Assembly: GCA_000697355.1 (NCBI GenBank)
Contig: JNEN01001182.1
Span: 157,466-221,465 of the forward strand
Reading direction: 5' to 3'
From: Syncephalastrum monosporum B8922
Taxonomy: Eukaryota; Mucoromycota; Mucoromycetes; Mucorales; Syncephalastraceae
Length of the DNA stretch: 64,000 nt
Positions 22,073-34,871 of the stretch are shown here, in pieces. The position numbers were made by a program, and so were the translations under genes. The notes below the pieces were generated by a model. That model had not been told where the DNA came from, made no database searches, and worked only from the letters and a program-made list of their open reading frames with translations. Each line of letters starts with the position of its first letter. The first letter of the stretch is position 1.

Positions 22073-23223
22073 TCTCACATTCCTTTGCTGTTTTCTCTCT
22101 CTCTCACACGCACATATGCGCGCACACAGACACGCAATTGATACGTAGCTCAGAAGGGACCAACTCTTTTCGTTATAGAATAAGATTATGCTCACGACGA
22201 GGGAAGGAGGGAAGAACGACAGTCTCTGCGATTTGAGTGTTGTGTAACATCAGCTACGTCTCTGTTTTTAGCGATGGACCGAGCGTGCATGCAAGGGAGC
22301 GCGACTGCAGACATAAAAATCGGTTCGAGAAGCTAATTTTCTTCTCACATCTGTACTCCCACTGTTCATAGCAACGGTAAGCATGGCTATCGAACTTATT
22401 GCACCTTTGCATATAACGAGCGTCTGGAATTACAGTATCTGAAAATTTTTTTGTGTCATTGGTCTGTGGAACGCTAATAATAATGGGAGGATCAATACGT
22501 GCAAAAAGCCAAAAAAAAAAAAAAAAAGGAAAAGGGCGCCCCGGTTTCCTGGGTACATGCCCCTTCTTGAGAAAAGAGCGAAACGGGAAAAGAGGCTTAA
22601 TTGTATTAGGCAGTTGACTTGCCATGCAAGGAAAAACAAACTTGGTCCCAGTAAAAAGTGCAAGAAGTTAAGGAACCAATGATCAGGCTTCTCCATTTCC
22701 GACCCGCCCATCTGCAACCTTTTTTAACCCGCCAAGCGTTCTCCAAGTTCGCGTTTGCGTGGCTCATCGCATCACCCCTAAAGTGTGGGCGTTTATCGTG
22801 CGGTGGTGGTGGAGAAACGGGAAAAGTCACGATCGATCTGGCAGACGGTCCCCGTTTTTCGGGGGCGTGTCAACCTTAAAGCCGCAGAAAAAGCTTGTAT
22901 CACTGACAAGAACATTCTGAACAATTCTTTTGGCACCTTCTTTTTTTTTTCAGGCTGCCCGCGCCCCCGCTCCCACGCATGTCCTTTCGTTCACTTGACT
23001 CTGAGAACGTTCTTTCGTTTCTTTTTATTTACTCGTTTGCTCTGTACAGCTTCTTAAAGTTTAGCGTGTTGATCTCGTTAAAACGTGGATATGTATAGGA
23101 GAGAAGAAATGAAGTATGTAAAAACGTGTAAAACAGATAGATAAACTGGAGGGGACGGGGAGGAGGAAAGAAAGCAAAAGATCTGTGCGGATTTTCTCTG
23201 CTTTTGGGGGGAAGAAGTGGTCC
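22073..23223. other. Intergenic, no gene seen
   Basis: About 1.15 kb between the convergent velvet and EAF6 genes. Long A and T runs (e.g. 22511-22527 and 22941-22950). Overlapping short ORFs on the minus strand have phenylalanine/leucine-rich translations arising from these runs and are not supported. Confidence 0.5.
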
Positions 23224-23992
23224 TTAGACGAAAGTATCCTCATCGTCGCCCAAGTGCTTCTTCCTCCGCATATTGCCTTCTGCGCCTACCAGCTTGAGTT
23301 TTCGCTTCTTATCCTTACGCATGGTTAGAGACCCTGAACTTTGAGTCGACCGATCGTCTTGACTTGACTCTTGGTCACGGTCTTCTTTTTGGGCTAACGC
23401 CTATCAATATGGATGTCTGAGTGTTATTTATCCCTTCGTGTCATCCGCATATCCATTTCACAGCATGGTACACAGTTGAAGCATTACCTTTTGATATGTC
23501 GATGAGGACAGTGAAAAGAGCCGATCCAGCTCAGTGAACTTGATGCGCTTCTTTTCAGAACGGTTCGTTAGATAGCCGTCAAAACCACGGATAATATTGC
23601 CGTTCTGCTGTGTATCCTCCAGATAAGAGCCTTCAAAGAGGTAAATGGCATTTTCCAGGTTGATCTAAAAGTGACAACGATTGAGTTTTACACAAAGTGA
23701 CAGCAATGGAGACGCACGAGATTGGTGTCGACTTGCTTCTTCCGGCTCAGTAGCGCCTGCAGTTCTATCTTGGCTTCCTCGTACTTTTGCCGCGTGACCT
23801 GCGGTGGCTCGGACGGCGCAGTGGATGCTACCGGTGGATCTGTCGTGGTGGGTGTTTGCGAGGCTGATGCCGGTGTAGTAGAGCCTCCTGCTGTAGATTG
23901 CTTTACAAGCATTGCATTTAAGTGCCAAGATTGGGTGCGAAGACAGTGTGTCTTACTGTGATTTCGGTTGTTTTTGCTTCGCTTCCTGCCAT
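23224..23992 (-). CDS. EAF6: NuA4 histone acetyltransferase subunit Eaf6
   Basis: Small subunit of NuA4 (and of NuA3/MOZ-type complexes; MEAF6 in animals). Exons 23992..23957, 23900..23718, 23664..23488, 23400..23224; 573 nt, 190 aa. After a Thr/Ser/Pro-rich leader the diagnostic core follows: [20 protein letters not shown], then [31 protein letters not shown] and [17 protein letters not shown]. The C-terminal tail is charged and ends in a basic block ([15 protein letters not shown]). Intron 1 (56 nt) is placed so that a 36-nt first exon joins in phase 0; initiating at the ATG at 23912 within it is the alternative. The core call is secure. Confidence 0.92.
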
Positions 23993-25442
23993 AACGAACA
24001 AAAGATGAGGGCCAGCTGAGTTTGTAAGAAATGAGGTTGGGATTGCCCCCTTTCTGCCCACCCATCCAGACAACTTCTCTATGCTTTATTGCCGGTTATC
24101 TATACACTAGAAGTCCGCAGGTCTCTATGAGGACAACATTCACTGATAGTAATGTATGCCTCTACTCAGGCCGCTGTGATACACCTTTGTATTGGTGGTC
24201 TTGCTTGTGCTAAACGACGCATAGTAAATGCGTCCCACAAAGCGAGCCATTGCCGTGTGTTACTCACTTATTGGCTGCTTGTCCTGTGCATGTTTGATGT
24301 CTAATACATGCTTTCTAAATTATACTACAGATATTCGCTTACTTACCTTCTGTATGTATGTACTTGATTCTATCTATAACTAGACAAGTGTTTTGGCGGG
24401 TGTGAGCAGTGACGCGAACTTCCTTTCCCCTCCCCCACAAGAAAGCAAAAAACAAATACTATCCCTCAGAGACCACCCTCTTAGCATGCTTATTCTGGAA
24501 GCAATTAAGAATAGCAGGCTCCTGGCACCCTATAGGGTTCGACTTGTGTCTGGTTAAGCCAAACAGGACGTGGATTGAGGTTGAACTACATATAGTACTG
24601 TATCCCCTTCAGTCTCAGTCACTGAAAATTGTCTTCTTGCGAGACAAATTCCAGCGTGCGGATTGGGAGATGCGTACGCCTGCTGCACTCATATTCAGCG
24701 GTTTTAGCTGCCATATATATGACATACATTTTACATCGACCGCATGAACAACACGCACTGCTTATTTTTTTTTCTAAAGGCACTATGGATCAAATGTGAC
24801 CGAAAACAAAAGATCTCCATTTGTTCAAGGTTAAGTTAAATTAAATGCAACGTAGATGCTTTTTACTTGTAGCTCTTGATTTATATACACTGATTAGCAT
24901 CGTATTTGTATACATCTGTTCTAGTCATACCACTGGATGATGGTTGTACATATCTGCATGCCTAGACATATGTACTAACTGGGAATTATAAATGCTCAAA
25001 AATAATATATTACTGCCCCGGCACATTTAAGATTCAGTTGAGTGGACCTATAGATGCTTATGCGGTAGGCGCAGCAACAAGTATCTTTAGTACATCTGCT
25101 TTAGCCACTTACTAGTCGGCCTTTATTCTTTGCCTGAAGCCAGCGAGACAACAATCAGCCGTTAAACCCCGCAAAAGCCAATATATATGACATTCCTATT
25201 ATGATAGCACACCGGTGGGAGCTAAGGCCATGGGCTGCCTTTATTGACTAAGCGGAATCCCTTGCATGCAGGGTGCTCTCCATCCTGCGTCCTAATGACT
25301 ATCTGGTCGTGCCACAAACATCAAGAACGTGCACTATAGTTAGTGGGGTCGGTGACACAGATTCAAAGGGCTTCGCCCTGTTTTGATGCTCCGGTCAAAC
25401 GATTCTCTCTTTTAGGTTCTTTAAGCCAAACTCCTGTTCGGA
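23993..25442. other. Intergenic, no gene seen
   Basis: About 1.45 kb between divergent EAF6 and the reductase-acyltransferase gene. AT-rich. A 112-codon open frame at 24409-24747 lacks recognisable motifs and a good start context. No repeats or RNA genes recognised. Confidence 0.5.
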
Positions 25443-28400
25443 ATGGACGAAGCATCGCTTGTCGACAATCCACCCGAGAACAACCCCAGCCTTCCCGAAA
25501 ATGGCGTCGAGGACTCGAGCAAGCCAGCAGCAGAGCAGCCAATGACGGACGCGGGCGATCCCCCCTCAGCAATAACCGACTTTTACCGCGGCAAGTCTAT
25601 TTTGCTCACCGGAGCCACCGGCTTCGTGGGCAAGGCCGTCTTGTGGAAGCTGCTGGAGACCCTGGGAGACGGACTCGGCAAAGTGTATCTGCTCGTCCGC
25701 AATGGCAGCAACAAGCGAAGCAAGATTGGTCGACCGTTGGATCGCGTCAAGAACGAGATCTTGCAGACCAAGGTACGTCCACTTGTTGAGCTGTTTGTAT
25801 CTTTTTGCTTATGCATGGTTGATAGCCGTTTCTTTCCCTGCGCAGCAAGATGGGCGCAGACGCCTTCGATGCTATCGTGCAGGAGAAACTGATTTCCTTG
25901 GCTGGCGATATCATTTCGCCTGACTTATCACTGTCGGAACAAGATCGGTCGACCATCACTGAGAATGTGCAGATAGTGATTCACTGCGCTGCCTCGCTCG
26001 ATTGTCATGAACGTCTCGACCTGTCCCTCGAGGTACATAGCCCACGTGCGATGTGAACCATGCTATGCTGTTGCCTAACGCTTTGCTCAGACAAATACCC
26101 TCGGTACATTGCGATTGATGGACCTGGCTGATGAATGCAAGCATATGAGTAAGTCAGTTTACTAAAGCAACATACAGGCTAATGCGCATCTAGTGTCCTT
26201 TGTCCATATGTCTATCGGATACACCAACGAGGCCATGCCGGATGGCTTCGTTCAGGAACGCGTTTATCCTTTGAACCTGGGTGACCCCGAAGAACTATTG
26301 ACCGAGATCGTTGGGCTTGAGCTGCATGGTATGCGTATATGATGACGGCGTGAAGAGTATGTCACTCATCAGTACTAGATATACCGAGAATGACGAAACG
26401 TATCCTCGAGTCCTATCCCAATACATATGCATTCACTAAAGTCTTGACGGAGCACCTAATCCTGAAACGAGTGGACTACAACCGTGTCGAAGAGGCACAG
26501 GGTGGAAAAGTACAATGGCCTATCTCCATTGTCAGGGCAACTCAAGTAGCCGGTGCTGCATTTGAGCCGCTGCAAGGTTGGGTAAGGCCTATTTTCTATG
26601 TATGCTTTGCCAAATCGTGCTGACAACGATTTATTAGGTGGATGGTATTACAGGGTTCAACAGCGCCGTGTACCTCTTTGGGCAAGGCGTCCAGACTCTT
26701 CAACCCGACGTGGGCGTGCTCCCAGCCGATTTGATACCAGTTGATTACCTCGCACGGATATTGATCGGCGTAGCGGCTATCGCCAAACCGCCTGGCATTA
26801 AGTTCCTCTTGCCGTACAATGAAATAATCGACGAAAACGACACTGACCAGAGGAAGAGCGTACAAGAAGCTCCGATACCCTGTTTTCCTGCCATCTACCA
26901 GGCCACGGCGGACAGTCTGCGTATGACGACTTGGAGCGAAATCTATGATGCTATGCGTCATTACTGGACACGGGCCACTGCCGTCGACTTTCCTACGAGC
27001 GACGACTACTTTGTCAAGAGTCAGGCCTTCCTCAAGGCCCGCATGTTTATGAAGAGTCACATCACATCTGTCTCGGCCGCTGTGGCCCAGAAAATGGGTT
27101 CCACCAATGACCGTACGGTTGAGCTGGCCTCAAACCTATGGCAGGAGAACCAGAGCTTTATCCGCCGGCGGTTCGACTTTGGGCACACCAGTATCGAACA
27201 TTTGACAGATGCGCTCGAGGTGGAACCCCGTCTGAAGCTTTCCATCTTCCACGACCTGGTCTGGTACGACTACATGATCCACTACTGCTTTGGGGTCCAT
27301 AGTTCACTCCTGGCCAATGGAAAAAGCGGATTGCGGAACATGGCGTTGCCGAGCAACTGGGATTGCGCGCTTTTTTCGAGACAACCCGAGGTCCGCGACT
27401 CGATTGTCGAACGCCAGATCGAGTCTGTCGTGTTCAGTGCGTCCGATATTGATAAGCGCACGAAGCGCATGCTTCAGTGTTTTATCGCCGCCCTGGAAAA
27501 CCCTCACCTCACTTCGACGAACAACCACAACGAAGAGTGGATCAGTGACTTTGATGCAAGCTTAGACGATTGGTGCCACGACGACTCGCAAATTCTCAAG
27601 GACGGCAGAGCAGCAGCTCTTATCGGTCGTTGGGGCACGCAAATTGGAGAAAACGACGAGCCGATGAAAGTCACCGTGTTAAATGATCGACGTGTGGCTG
27701 CAAGCGTGCGACAGGTAGACAGAGGCAACAGGCTATGGAGAAGAGCTCACACGTGGGGTAGGTTATTGAAGTATCTGGCGTTCCAAAGGAGACTGTGGTC
27801 GGTGAAGCGCTCAAGATACTGCAACGCATGCGAGAACGGACGCAATTCGCATACGTCTGGTTTGCAGGGTCGTTCTTGGACACCCTGTTCAAGCGTCTCT
27901 TTTCGAGTGTTCGCTTGCAGATGGAGAATTTGGATCAAGTAAGTTCGTCTGCAAAGAAGTATCTTATCAACTCATTGAATATCTATAGTTGAGAGAAAAG
28001 ATTCAAGGCAAGAATGTCGTGTACGTGCCCGCCTCAAAGACAGTCTTGGATCAACTGCTGATCTGGTACATGTGCCTGCGCTATCGTCTTCCCATGCCTG
28101 CTATTGTGTGTGATGAAGGTACGATGACGACGAGGCTCCAGTTTATATACTCAAATCATGTCTTATAGCACTTGCTCTGCTGGGTCCTCTCTCCGACATC
28201 ATGCGCATAGCGGGTGCCTTTTTCGTACGCCGCGATCACGCCAGTCGATCGCCTTTGAGTAGTGCTGTGACCGCAGCCTACATTGAGGCACTTTTGCGCG
28301 AGCATGGTGCGCTTTCAATGCTGATAGAGCGCACTCGCTCACGCACAGGAAGACTGCAGCCGTATTATGCCGACGGTCTGGTGGACATGGTCGTGGAAGC

Positions 28401-30369
28401 CTCACTTGAGTCGCATCAGGACCAAAACAAAAAAATCAAGGATACCCTGATTGTGCCCGTCAACGTGAGCTACGAAAAGGTCCCTGGTCTTTCTGTCCTG
28501 ATCGATCAAGTCCTGGGCAAGAGTACAAGCACGGCGAATCCAAAACCAGCCGAGACGCCCGAGGTCACCGAGGCGCGTCAGTCTGCTCTGTCGCGATCCA
28601 CGTCGCTCTTCCGTAGCGGGACGCGCACACGGCGCAATACCAACAAGCAGGAGGAAGGCGTGCTGAACGGCAAGTATGGCCGTGTCTACGTTGGTTTTGG
28701 TGATGTCGTGGATATTCAGCAATTAGCGGCAAGGTAAATTTACGATTTGCGTTTTTTTTTTCTTTCTCCTTGATTAATCAGCTTGCTAGTGATTCGAATG
28801 ACTTGCCCAATCGCGTATTACAAGCTGTCCAACGAAGCCAGCATGACGCTGCGATCGTCACACCCGTTGGAATTGTGGCAGCAGTTGTACTGTCTGGTCG
28901 AGAATCGAGCGGCATCTCCATGGGTACGTTGACGTCTCCATTAAGCTACTGCAGCTCATTCATACATGGGATAGGTGATCTTTACGAGCGCTGCCGAATG
29001 CTTGCTGGTGATATCACGTCGCGTGGCAGAGCGCTGGACTGGCAAGGTACCTACAACGGCATATCATGCTTGTTTTATGCTAACGTACCTTATATAGATG
29101 AAGAGGATACATCGACCCTTGTCGCGTATGCACTCGACTTGCTTGAGGCTAAGAAGCATATCCTGATTGAAGGGCGACGTCTAAATGAGACCGCCAATGT
29201 GCGCGTCTTGGAACATGCTGACAACGTCATGGCACTTTCATACATGGCAAATCAGGTAAGAAAGTATAATACGGGTTTTGTCCGTGAGTGAAAGCTGAGA
29301 TGATGCTCTGCATGTAGCTTGTTGAAGTGCTCCTGCCAGAGTCTATTTTCGCCATCGGCTATTTGGCAGGCACAAGCGATGAGATATCCAAAGACGAACT
29401 GTACAATAGCTACACTTTCCTCATGCAGCTTTTCTGTGAAGAGTTTGTATATTCATGGAATGCCGAAGAGGTAAGTTAACGGTTGAGTGCCACCTTGACC
29501 CGGGCAACTGACGTGGATCCATTGTATAGAAATTTGTCGAGCTTCTGGAATGGGCTACCAAGGAGCATATCATCCAAGCCAAAGACTCGGAAACGTTCTA
29601 CAGAATCGCAGCGCAGGACGCTCAGTCTGAAACGTATAATCACATCTGTGTACTCGGCTCGCTACTTTACCCGACTTTGGATGCCTATTGGATTTCATCT
29701 TGTTCGCTATCAGCGTTACGTGACCTGCCGTTCATGCCCCGAAAAGCCGTGCCCATCTTGGCACAATGGATAGCGGCCCACTTGATTAGTGGTCGGCGAA
29801 GTATATACCGTGAAGTCCTCTCAACGGAAGCCAGCCAAAACGCTGTGGACAATTTCTTAAAGCGTGAACTGATACAAGCGGTCCATCCCAAGAGCAAACT
29901 CTCGCCTGACGCACAAATCGTCCTGCTCGAGCTCGGCGTCACCACCAACGAGGATCTTGTCATGGTGAATGAACATGCCGAAGTCGATGTTGAGGTAAAT
30001 ATGGGCATCCGTGCTTCGCTTTACGGGTCACTCATAGTATCTTTCACGCAGGAGCGCAAAGAAGGTCTGAAGAATATCTCCTCCATGTGTCACATGATCG
30101 AAAAACACCGCTTTGGCGATGGCGCACAGCAGCAGAGTGACCTCCAGGTCTTTGACAAATGCCAGAACCAGATTCGGTCTATTTTACGCGCTGACGAGAG
30201 CTATGCATCGCATAGGGGTCTGAAGTTGAGTCGCGAGGAAGACCAGATGATCCAACTCGTGTACGCCCTGAAAAATGCGGCAAGCGGCTCGGTTGCATCC
30301 ACAGAGCGGGGACATGCTGCTCGGAACCCGAGACGCATCTCCGAAGCATACAACTTGCGAAAAGTGTAG
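25443..30369 (+). CDS. Fatty acyl-CoA reductase fused to a GPAT/DHAPAT-like acyltransferase
   Basis: Fifteen exons: 25443-25772, 25826-26032, 26091-26148, 26194-26328, 26379-26581, 26638-27714, 27762-27938, 27989-28118, 28169-28733, 28790-28923, 28975-29046, 29098-29255, 29318-29470, 29530-29994, 30052-30369; 4182 nt, 1393 aa. The N-terminal half is a male-sterility-type (NAD_binding_4) reductase: LLTGATGFVGKAV at residues 55-66 and catalytic YAFTK at 260-264. From about 690 it resembles PlsB/DHAPAT acyltransferases: LFSSVRLQMENLDQLREKI, GAFFVRR at 788-794 and VPVNVSYEKV near 868-877. The usual HX4D block is SKTVLD (745-750), so the catalytic histidine is serine; the EGTRSR block is ERTRSR (826-831). 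A disordered Ser/Thr/Arg-rich loop lies near 890-940. The C-terminus (NLRKV) is not a classical peroxisomal signal. Its reductase would make fatty alcohol; activity of the second half is doubtful. Confidence 0.9.
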
Positions 30370-30755
30370 TATAAGGCAGCCGAATGTTATATTACGTATA
30401 CCACCATTATAAAAGACATCCGTTTCGAGAAGACTGGACGTGCTCATGATATGCTTACAAACAATGGGAACTTCATACATAGTATTCAAGCACATACTTC
30501 CTCAGAAATACTTGAGTGAGTAATGCTGTAGGGTCGTGGCACCCGTAAAACTTGATGCTGTTTAAGTACTTACTAGAGTGACAGTACACGACATGTCTCA
30601 CAGTGTAGAAGCAATATGCGTCTAGCTGGGTGATTTCAGGCAGCGCGCCCAATTTCTGAAATGCGCAAGGACACCTTCCGAATTTGGAACCAGCATTTGT
30701 GGAATTATCGTCAGCTCAGCTTACATGGCTCGCTCCCTTTACCTTCCTTCATCTA
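30370..30755. other. Intergenic, promoter of the EH-domain gene
   Basis: 386 bp between two genes in the same direction. No clear TATA element. The frame just upstream of the chosen ATG of the next gene is open, so the start could lie further upstream if an unseen exon exists. Confidence 0.4.
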
Positions 30756-33700
30756 ATGTACTCGGGGAATATAGGACAGCAATCCTTCACTCCTCAGCCG
30801 CCTGTGGGTGGTCCAAAATGTACGTTGCTACGTATGACTAATATAAGACTAACTCTTCACTTGTAGTCGTCAGACTCAACTTCATCACGCCATCCGATCA
30901 GTCGAGGTTCGAAGATCTCTTTTCTCGGGCAGCTCAACCCAATGGCGGCAAGCACATTTCTGGTATAGTATCCTAGTCTTCCTGTACGATTTTGGCGAAT
31001 GGCTTATGCAGAAGCTCTCTGTAGCTATGGCGACGCGAGACATCTTGACGCGCTCTCGTCTCGACAATGACTCCCTCGCCAAGATTTGGTATGATGGTAC
31101 AAACTATGCAAGAAGTTATGCTAACCTGCTGATACAGGGACCTGTCTTCGTTAGCAAACGCACCCTTCTTGACGTTTCCCGAGTTTGCTATTGCAATGTA
31201 CCTTACTTCGATGAAGCTGACGGGTAAACCCGTGCCGAGCAGTCTGCCTCCTGGCATACGAGACGAAGTCAGCCTGGCTATGGCCACCATGGCTTCGACC
31301 GACCCTTCCATGGCCCACCACCCGCCTCCGCCCTCTCAGCCTGCTCCCTTGCCTCCTGCTCAGCCTCAAATGCCGCTCATGACTGGCATGATGCCCCAGC
31401 AGCAGCAGCAGCAACAACAATTTCCACAGAATAACTTTGGTGCCTCGTCCTTCCAGAATCTGATGCACCCTTCGAACCTGTCCACCCCGATGCAGGTGCC
31501 TCAGCCTACCGGGATTGCTGCCCAGCAAAAGCCACGCCTCGACAACAACGACTTTGCTAGCAAGATGCTGCCCAATCAGTCGGGTGCGACGCATATGCTT
31601 GCCACGATGGGTGGGTTACCCGGTACGAAGGGCTCATGGAAGATCAGCCCTGAAGAAAAAGAACGCTATCGGACCATCTTCCAGGCATGGGAGCCTTCAG
31701 GCACAGGTTACCTCGCGGGTGATGTCGCTCGTCAAGTGCTGATTCAGTCTGGCTTACCTGAGAACGACCTCATGTTGATTTGGAACCTCGCCGACAGAGA
31801 TAACCGAGGAAACCTCGATGCGGACGAGTTTGCTATCGCTATGCACCTCATTTATCGTCGCTTGAACGGTGCTGATCTGCCTACTACCCTGCCTGTCGAA
31901 CTCGCTGCGCCTTCCAACGTTCTGAAGCGCTTTGTCCTCGGCCACCGTACTGCACCCTCGCCTCCCCAGCAAAGCTCGCCGACCCCACCGCCTCAGGCTG
32001 CGACCCCACCTATGCATGAGGAGTACGACGGTGGTGGTGGCTATGTCTCAGATGCGCGACGCCGCGGCCCCACCAACCGTTTCCTGACCCCTGAAGCCAT
32101 GCGGCCCCGCACCAACGCAGGTGACGATACGATCTACGAAGTCGACAAGGAGCGCGAGGCGGAACTCGACTATTTACGGGCGCAGATCGCCGATACAAAA
32201 GCATTCCTGGACCGCATGCCATCGATTTCTCCCGGTGCACGCGCCACCTCGTCGTCGTCGTCGTCATCGCGTTTCACAGTGGAAGAGCTCAAGGAAAAGA
32301 CGCGCAAGACACAAGAGGAATTGACACGTGCGGCGCGTTCGAACCCTGCCAGCCAGAAATACTTTAACAATGCCGAAGAGCTTCTGGACCTCCTCGAGAC
32401 CCAACGCACGCTGCAGGACGAGATCAATTATCTGTGTAACCGCGACATTCCTGTGCTCGCTCGCCAGCTGCGCAGTGCCACTGCCGAGTTGCGTGATGCC
32501 AAGGTGCGTCATGCCCGCCGAAACGACGGCTCGACCGACTACATGAATTATGTCCAGCCGACCGGGCCCGGCGGTACGGTCACCGAAAGCGATCGCGTGC
32601 GCGCAAAGGCCAAGGCCATGATGGCCGCCCGCCGGTCGGGCACCTCCAGCTCGCACGACGCGTCGCATGAGCTGCGCAAGGCCGAAGATGAAAAGGAGGC
32701 TTCGGATCGTTTTGCTGACGAGTGTGAACGCCAGATGGAGCAAGCACGCGACTCGCTCCGTGATCTGCGAGGCGATCTGCGCTACCTCGAGTCACTCGGC
32801 ACTTCCAAGGCAGTGCTCGACAAAAAGCGATTCGAGAAAGGCCAGGATCTATCTTACGAGATCCGTCGTTTTGTCGAGCAGCTCGAACGGGATGCCGCTC
32901 TCGATACGCCGCGCGAATCCGTCACCTCGTCTTCCTACCGCCAGCCGTCATCGTCCGCGTCACCAGCAGTCGCGTCGCCTGCCCCTGCGACCCCACCCGC
33001 GGCGAACAAGCCATCGCCTGCTGCGTCACCCGCGAGACCCAGAACGGCGGATGAAATCAAAAAGGAGGCCGAACGACGCGTGCAAGAACGTCTGGCTGCG
33101 CTGCAAGCCAAACGCGGTGGATCGCCGCGGTCACCTCGACCGGCTGCTGAGAAGAAGCCGAGTGAGGATGAACTCCTCGCACAGGGTAAGAAGCATGTTC
33201 AGGGCGTAGTTGAACGTACTCACACATGTGCTTCACATAGAACGCATGCGTCAAGCTGAGCAAAGCGCACAGGCTAGACTGCGCGAAAACGACGCCAGAC
33301 GCAACGAGTTTTCTACTGCGGCCGCGGCGGCATCTCCAGCGCCTTACGAACCTGTAGATGAAGCTGCGCGCGCCGAGGCGGAGCGTGCCCGTGAAGTCGA
33401 GCTGGAAGAGCAGCGCCGGCGTGAAGCAGAGGAAGAGGAACGTGATCTGGAAGCCAGAAAGAAGGCCGTTCTGGAGAAGGAGGAGCGCGATATGCAAGCC
33501 CGCCGTGAAGCCATCCAGAAGGCTCAAGAGGAAGAAGAAGAGAAGCAGCGCTTGCGCAGTGGCGCACCGCCCGTAGCGCCACCTGCACCTGCACCGGCAC
33601 CAGCACCGGCACCGGCTGCTTCTAGCCCGCCCCCACCGCCGCCTCCGCCGCCACCGGCCGCTGAGGCGGCACCCTCCGCAGAAGAAGCGCCCAAGGAGGA

Positions 33701-34871
33701 GCCCGACACCAAGAGCGCGGCCGAAAACCGCATGAGCAGTAACAATCCCTTTGCCAAGCTGCAGAAAGAGGATTCAGCGAGTAACACGGCGGGCGACAAG
33801 GCAGACAAGCGCGTCAGCTACAACCCCTTCGCAGCATTCTCTGCCTTCTCGGCAACCAAGGCCGGTGGTGATAGCGACGATGAGTCGGACGACGAAGGTT
33901 GGGACGTTGTGCAGCATGACGACTCGGACAATGAGGATGAGTTCCCGGCTGCGGGCAGCGCCAAGAACTTGGCAGGTATGCTCTTCAATGCCATGAGCCA
34001 GCGTCAGCAAAACACAGGCGCTTCTCCCCCGCCTGCTCCCCCACCGCCCGCCCCAGCTGCTACTGCGGCGCCTGAGGCCCCGGCCGCTCCCCCACCGCCC
34101 CCACCCGCACCAGCTGCTCCGCCCGCACCGGTCGCTCCACCTGCCCCTGAGCCGGCTGTGGCTTCTCCTCCACCCGCCAGCGATGCCCGTAGCGCTCTGC
34201 TCGGCCAAATCCAGATGGGTACCCGACTGAAGAAAGCCGTGACCAACGACCGCAGCGCACCTACCGTGGCAGGCGTTGTCCACGACGCCGACCCTGCCCC
34301 GTCTTCGGCACCTGCGCCTGCGCCTGCCGCCTCATCACCCCCGCCGGCGGCCGCTGCCTCGCCCGAGGTGGCTCCTCCTCAACCGCTCGCCGCCGCCATG
34401 GCCGCCTCCGCCTCCGCCGCTGTCCCATCCCACGCCCCCGCTGCACCCGCACCCGCTGATACGGGTGCTGCGGAGCCAGCCGCGCACGACCTCAAGGAAT
34501 ACATGGCCTTGTGGGCTTACGATGGCGCGAATGAAGAGGAACTGTCCTTCCAGGCAGACGAGACCATCTTGGTCCACGACGACTCGGATGCCAGTGCAGA
34601 TTGGTGGTACGGCACGAGCAAGGCCACCCAAAAGTCGGGCTACTTTCCGAAATCGTACGTTCAAAAGGCCGATGAAGCACCGGTCCAGCTCGAACTGCCT
34701 GCCAAAGCCTTGTATGACTACGACGCACCTGAAGGCGAAGATATCCTGTCGTTTGCAGCAGACGACGTGCTGACCATCTTGGACAAGGAGTCAGATGACT
34801 GGTGGATGGCCAAGCATATGGCCACTGGCAAGTCAGGCCTCGTCCCGGCCAACTACGTCCAAGAAGAGTAA
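30756..34871 (+). CDS. Endocytic EH/SH3 scaffold (Pan1/intersectin-like)
   Basis: Actin-patch/endocytosis scaffold. Exons 30756-30819, 30867-30967, 31012-31088, 31138-33185, 33241-34871; 3921 nt, 1306 aa. EH domain 1 covers about residues 25-115 (ITPSDQSRFEDLF, SLAKIWDLSS, TFPEFAIAMYL). EH domain 2 covers about 260-350 and has an EF-hand-like DRDNRGNLDADEF. A long helical, charged middle follows (about 420-870), with a Glu/Arg-rich coiled-coil stretch around exon 5. Then comes an Ala/Pro-rich region with NPF-type motifs (NNPFAKL, YNPFAAF), and two C-terminal SH3 domains (ALWAYDGANEEELSF...WWYG and ALYDYDAPEGEDILSF...WWMA, ending VPANYVQEE). Yeast Pan1 lacks SH3 domains, so the layout is closer to intersectin. 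The exon 2 donor (ATA|GTATCC) is weak but is the only one that keeps the frame. Confidence 0.88.

Noticed and set aside
24510..24560. GGTTCGAC resembling a tRNA B box
   Set aside because: No matching A box or cloverleaf could be drawn around it.
24409..24747. 112-codon open frame upstream of the reductase gene
   Set aside because: No ATG at its start, no recognisable motif, and stretches of low-quality composition.
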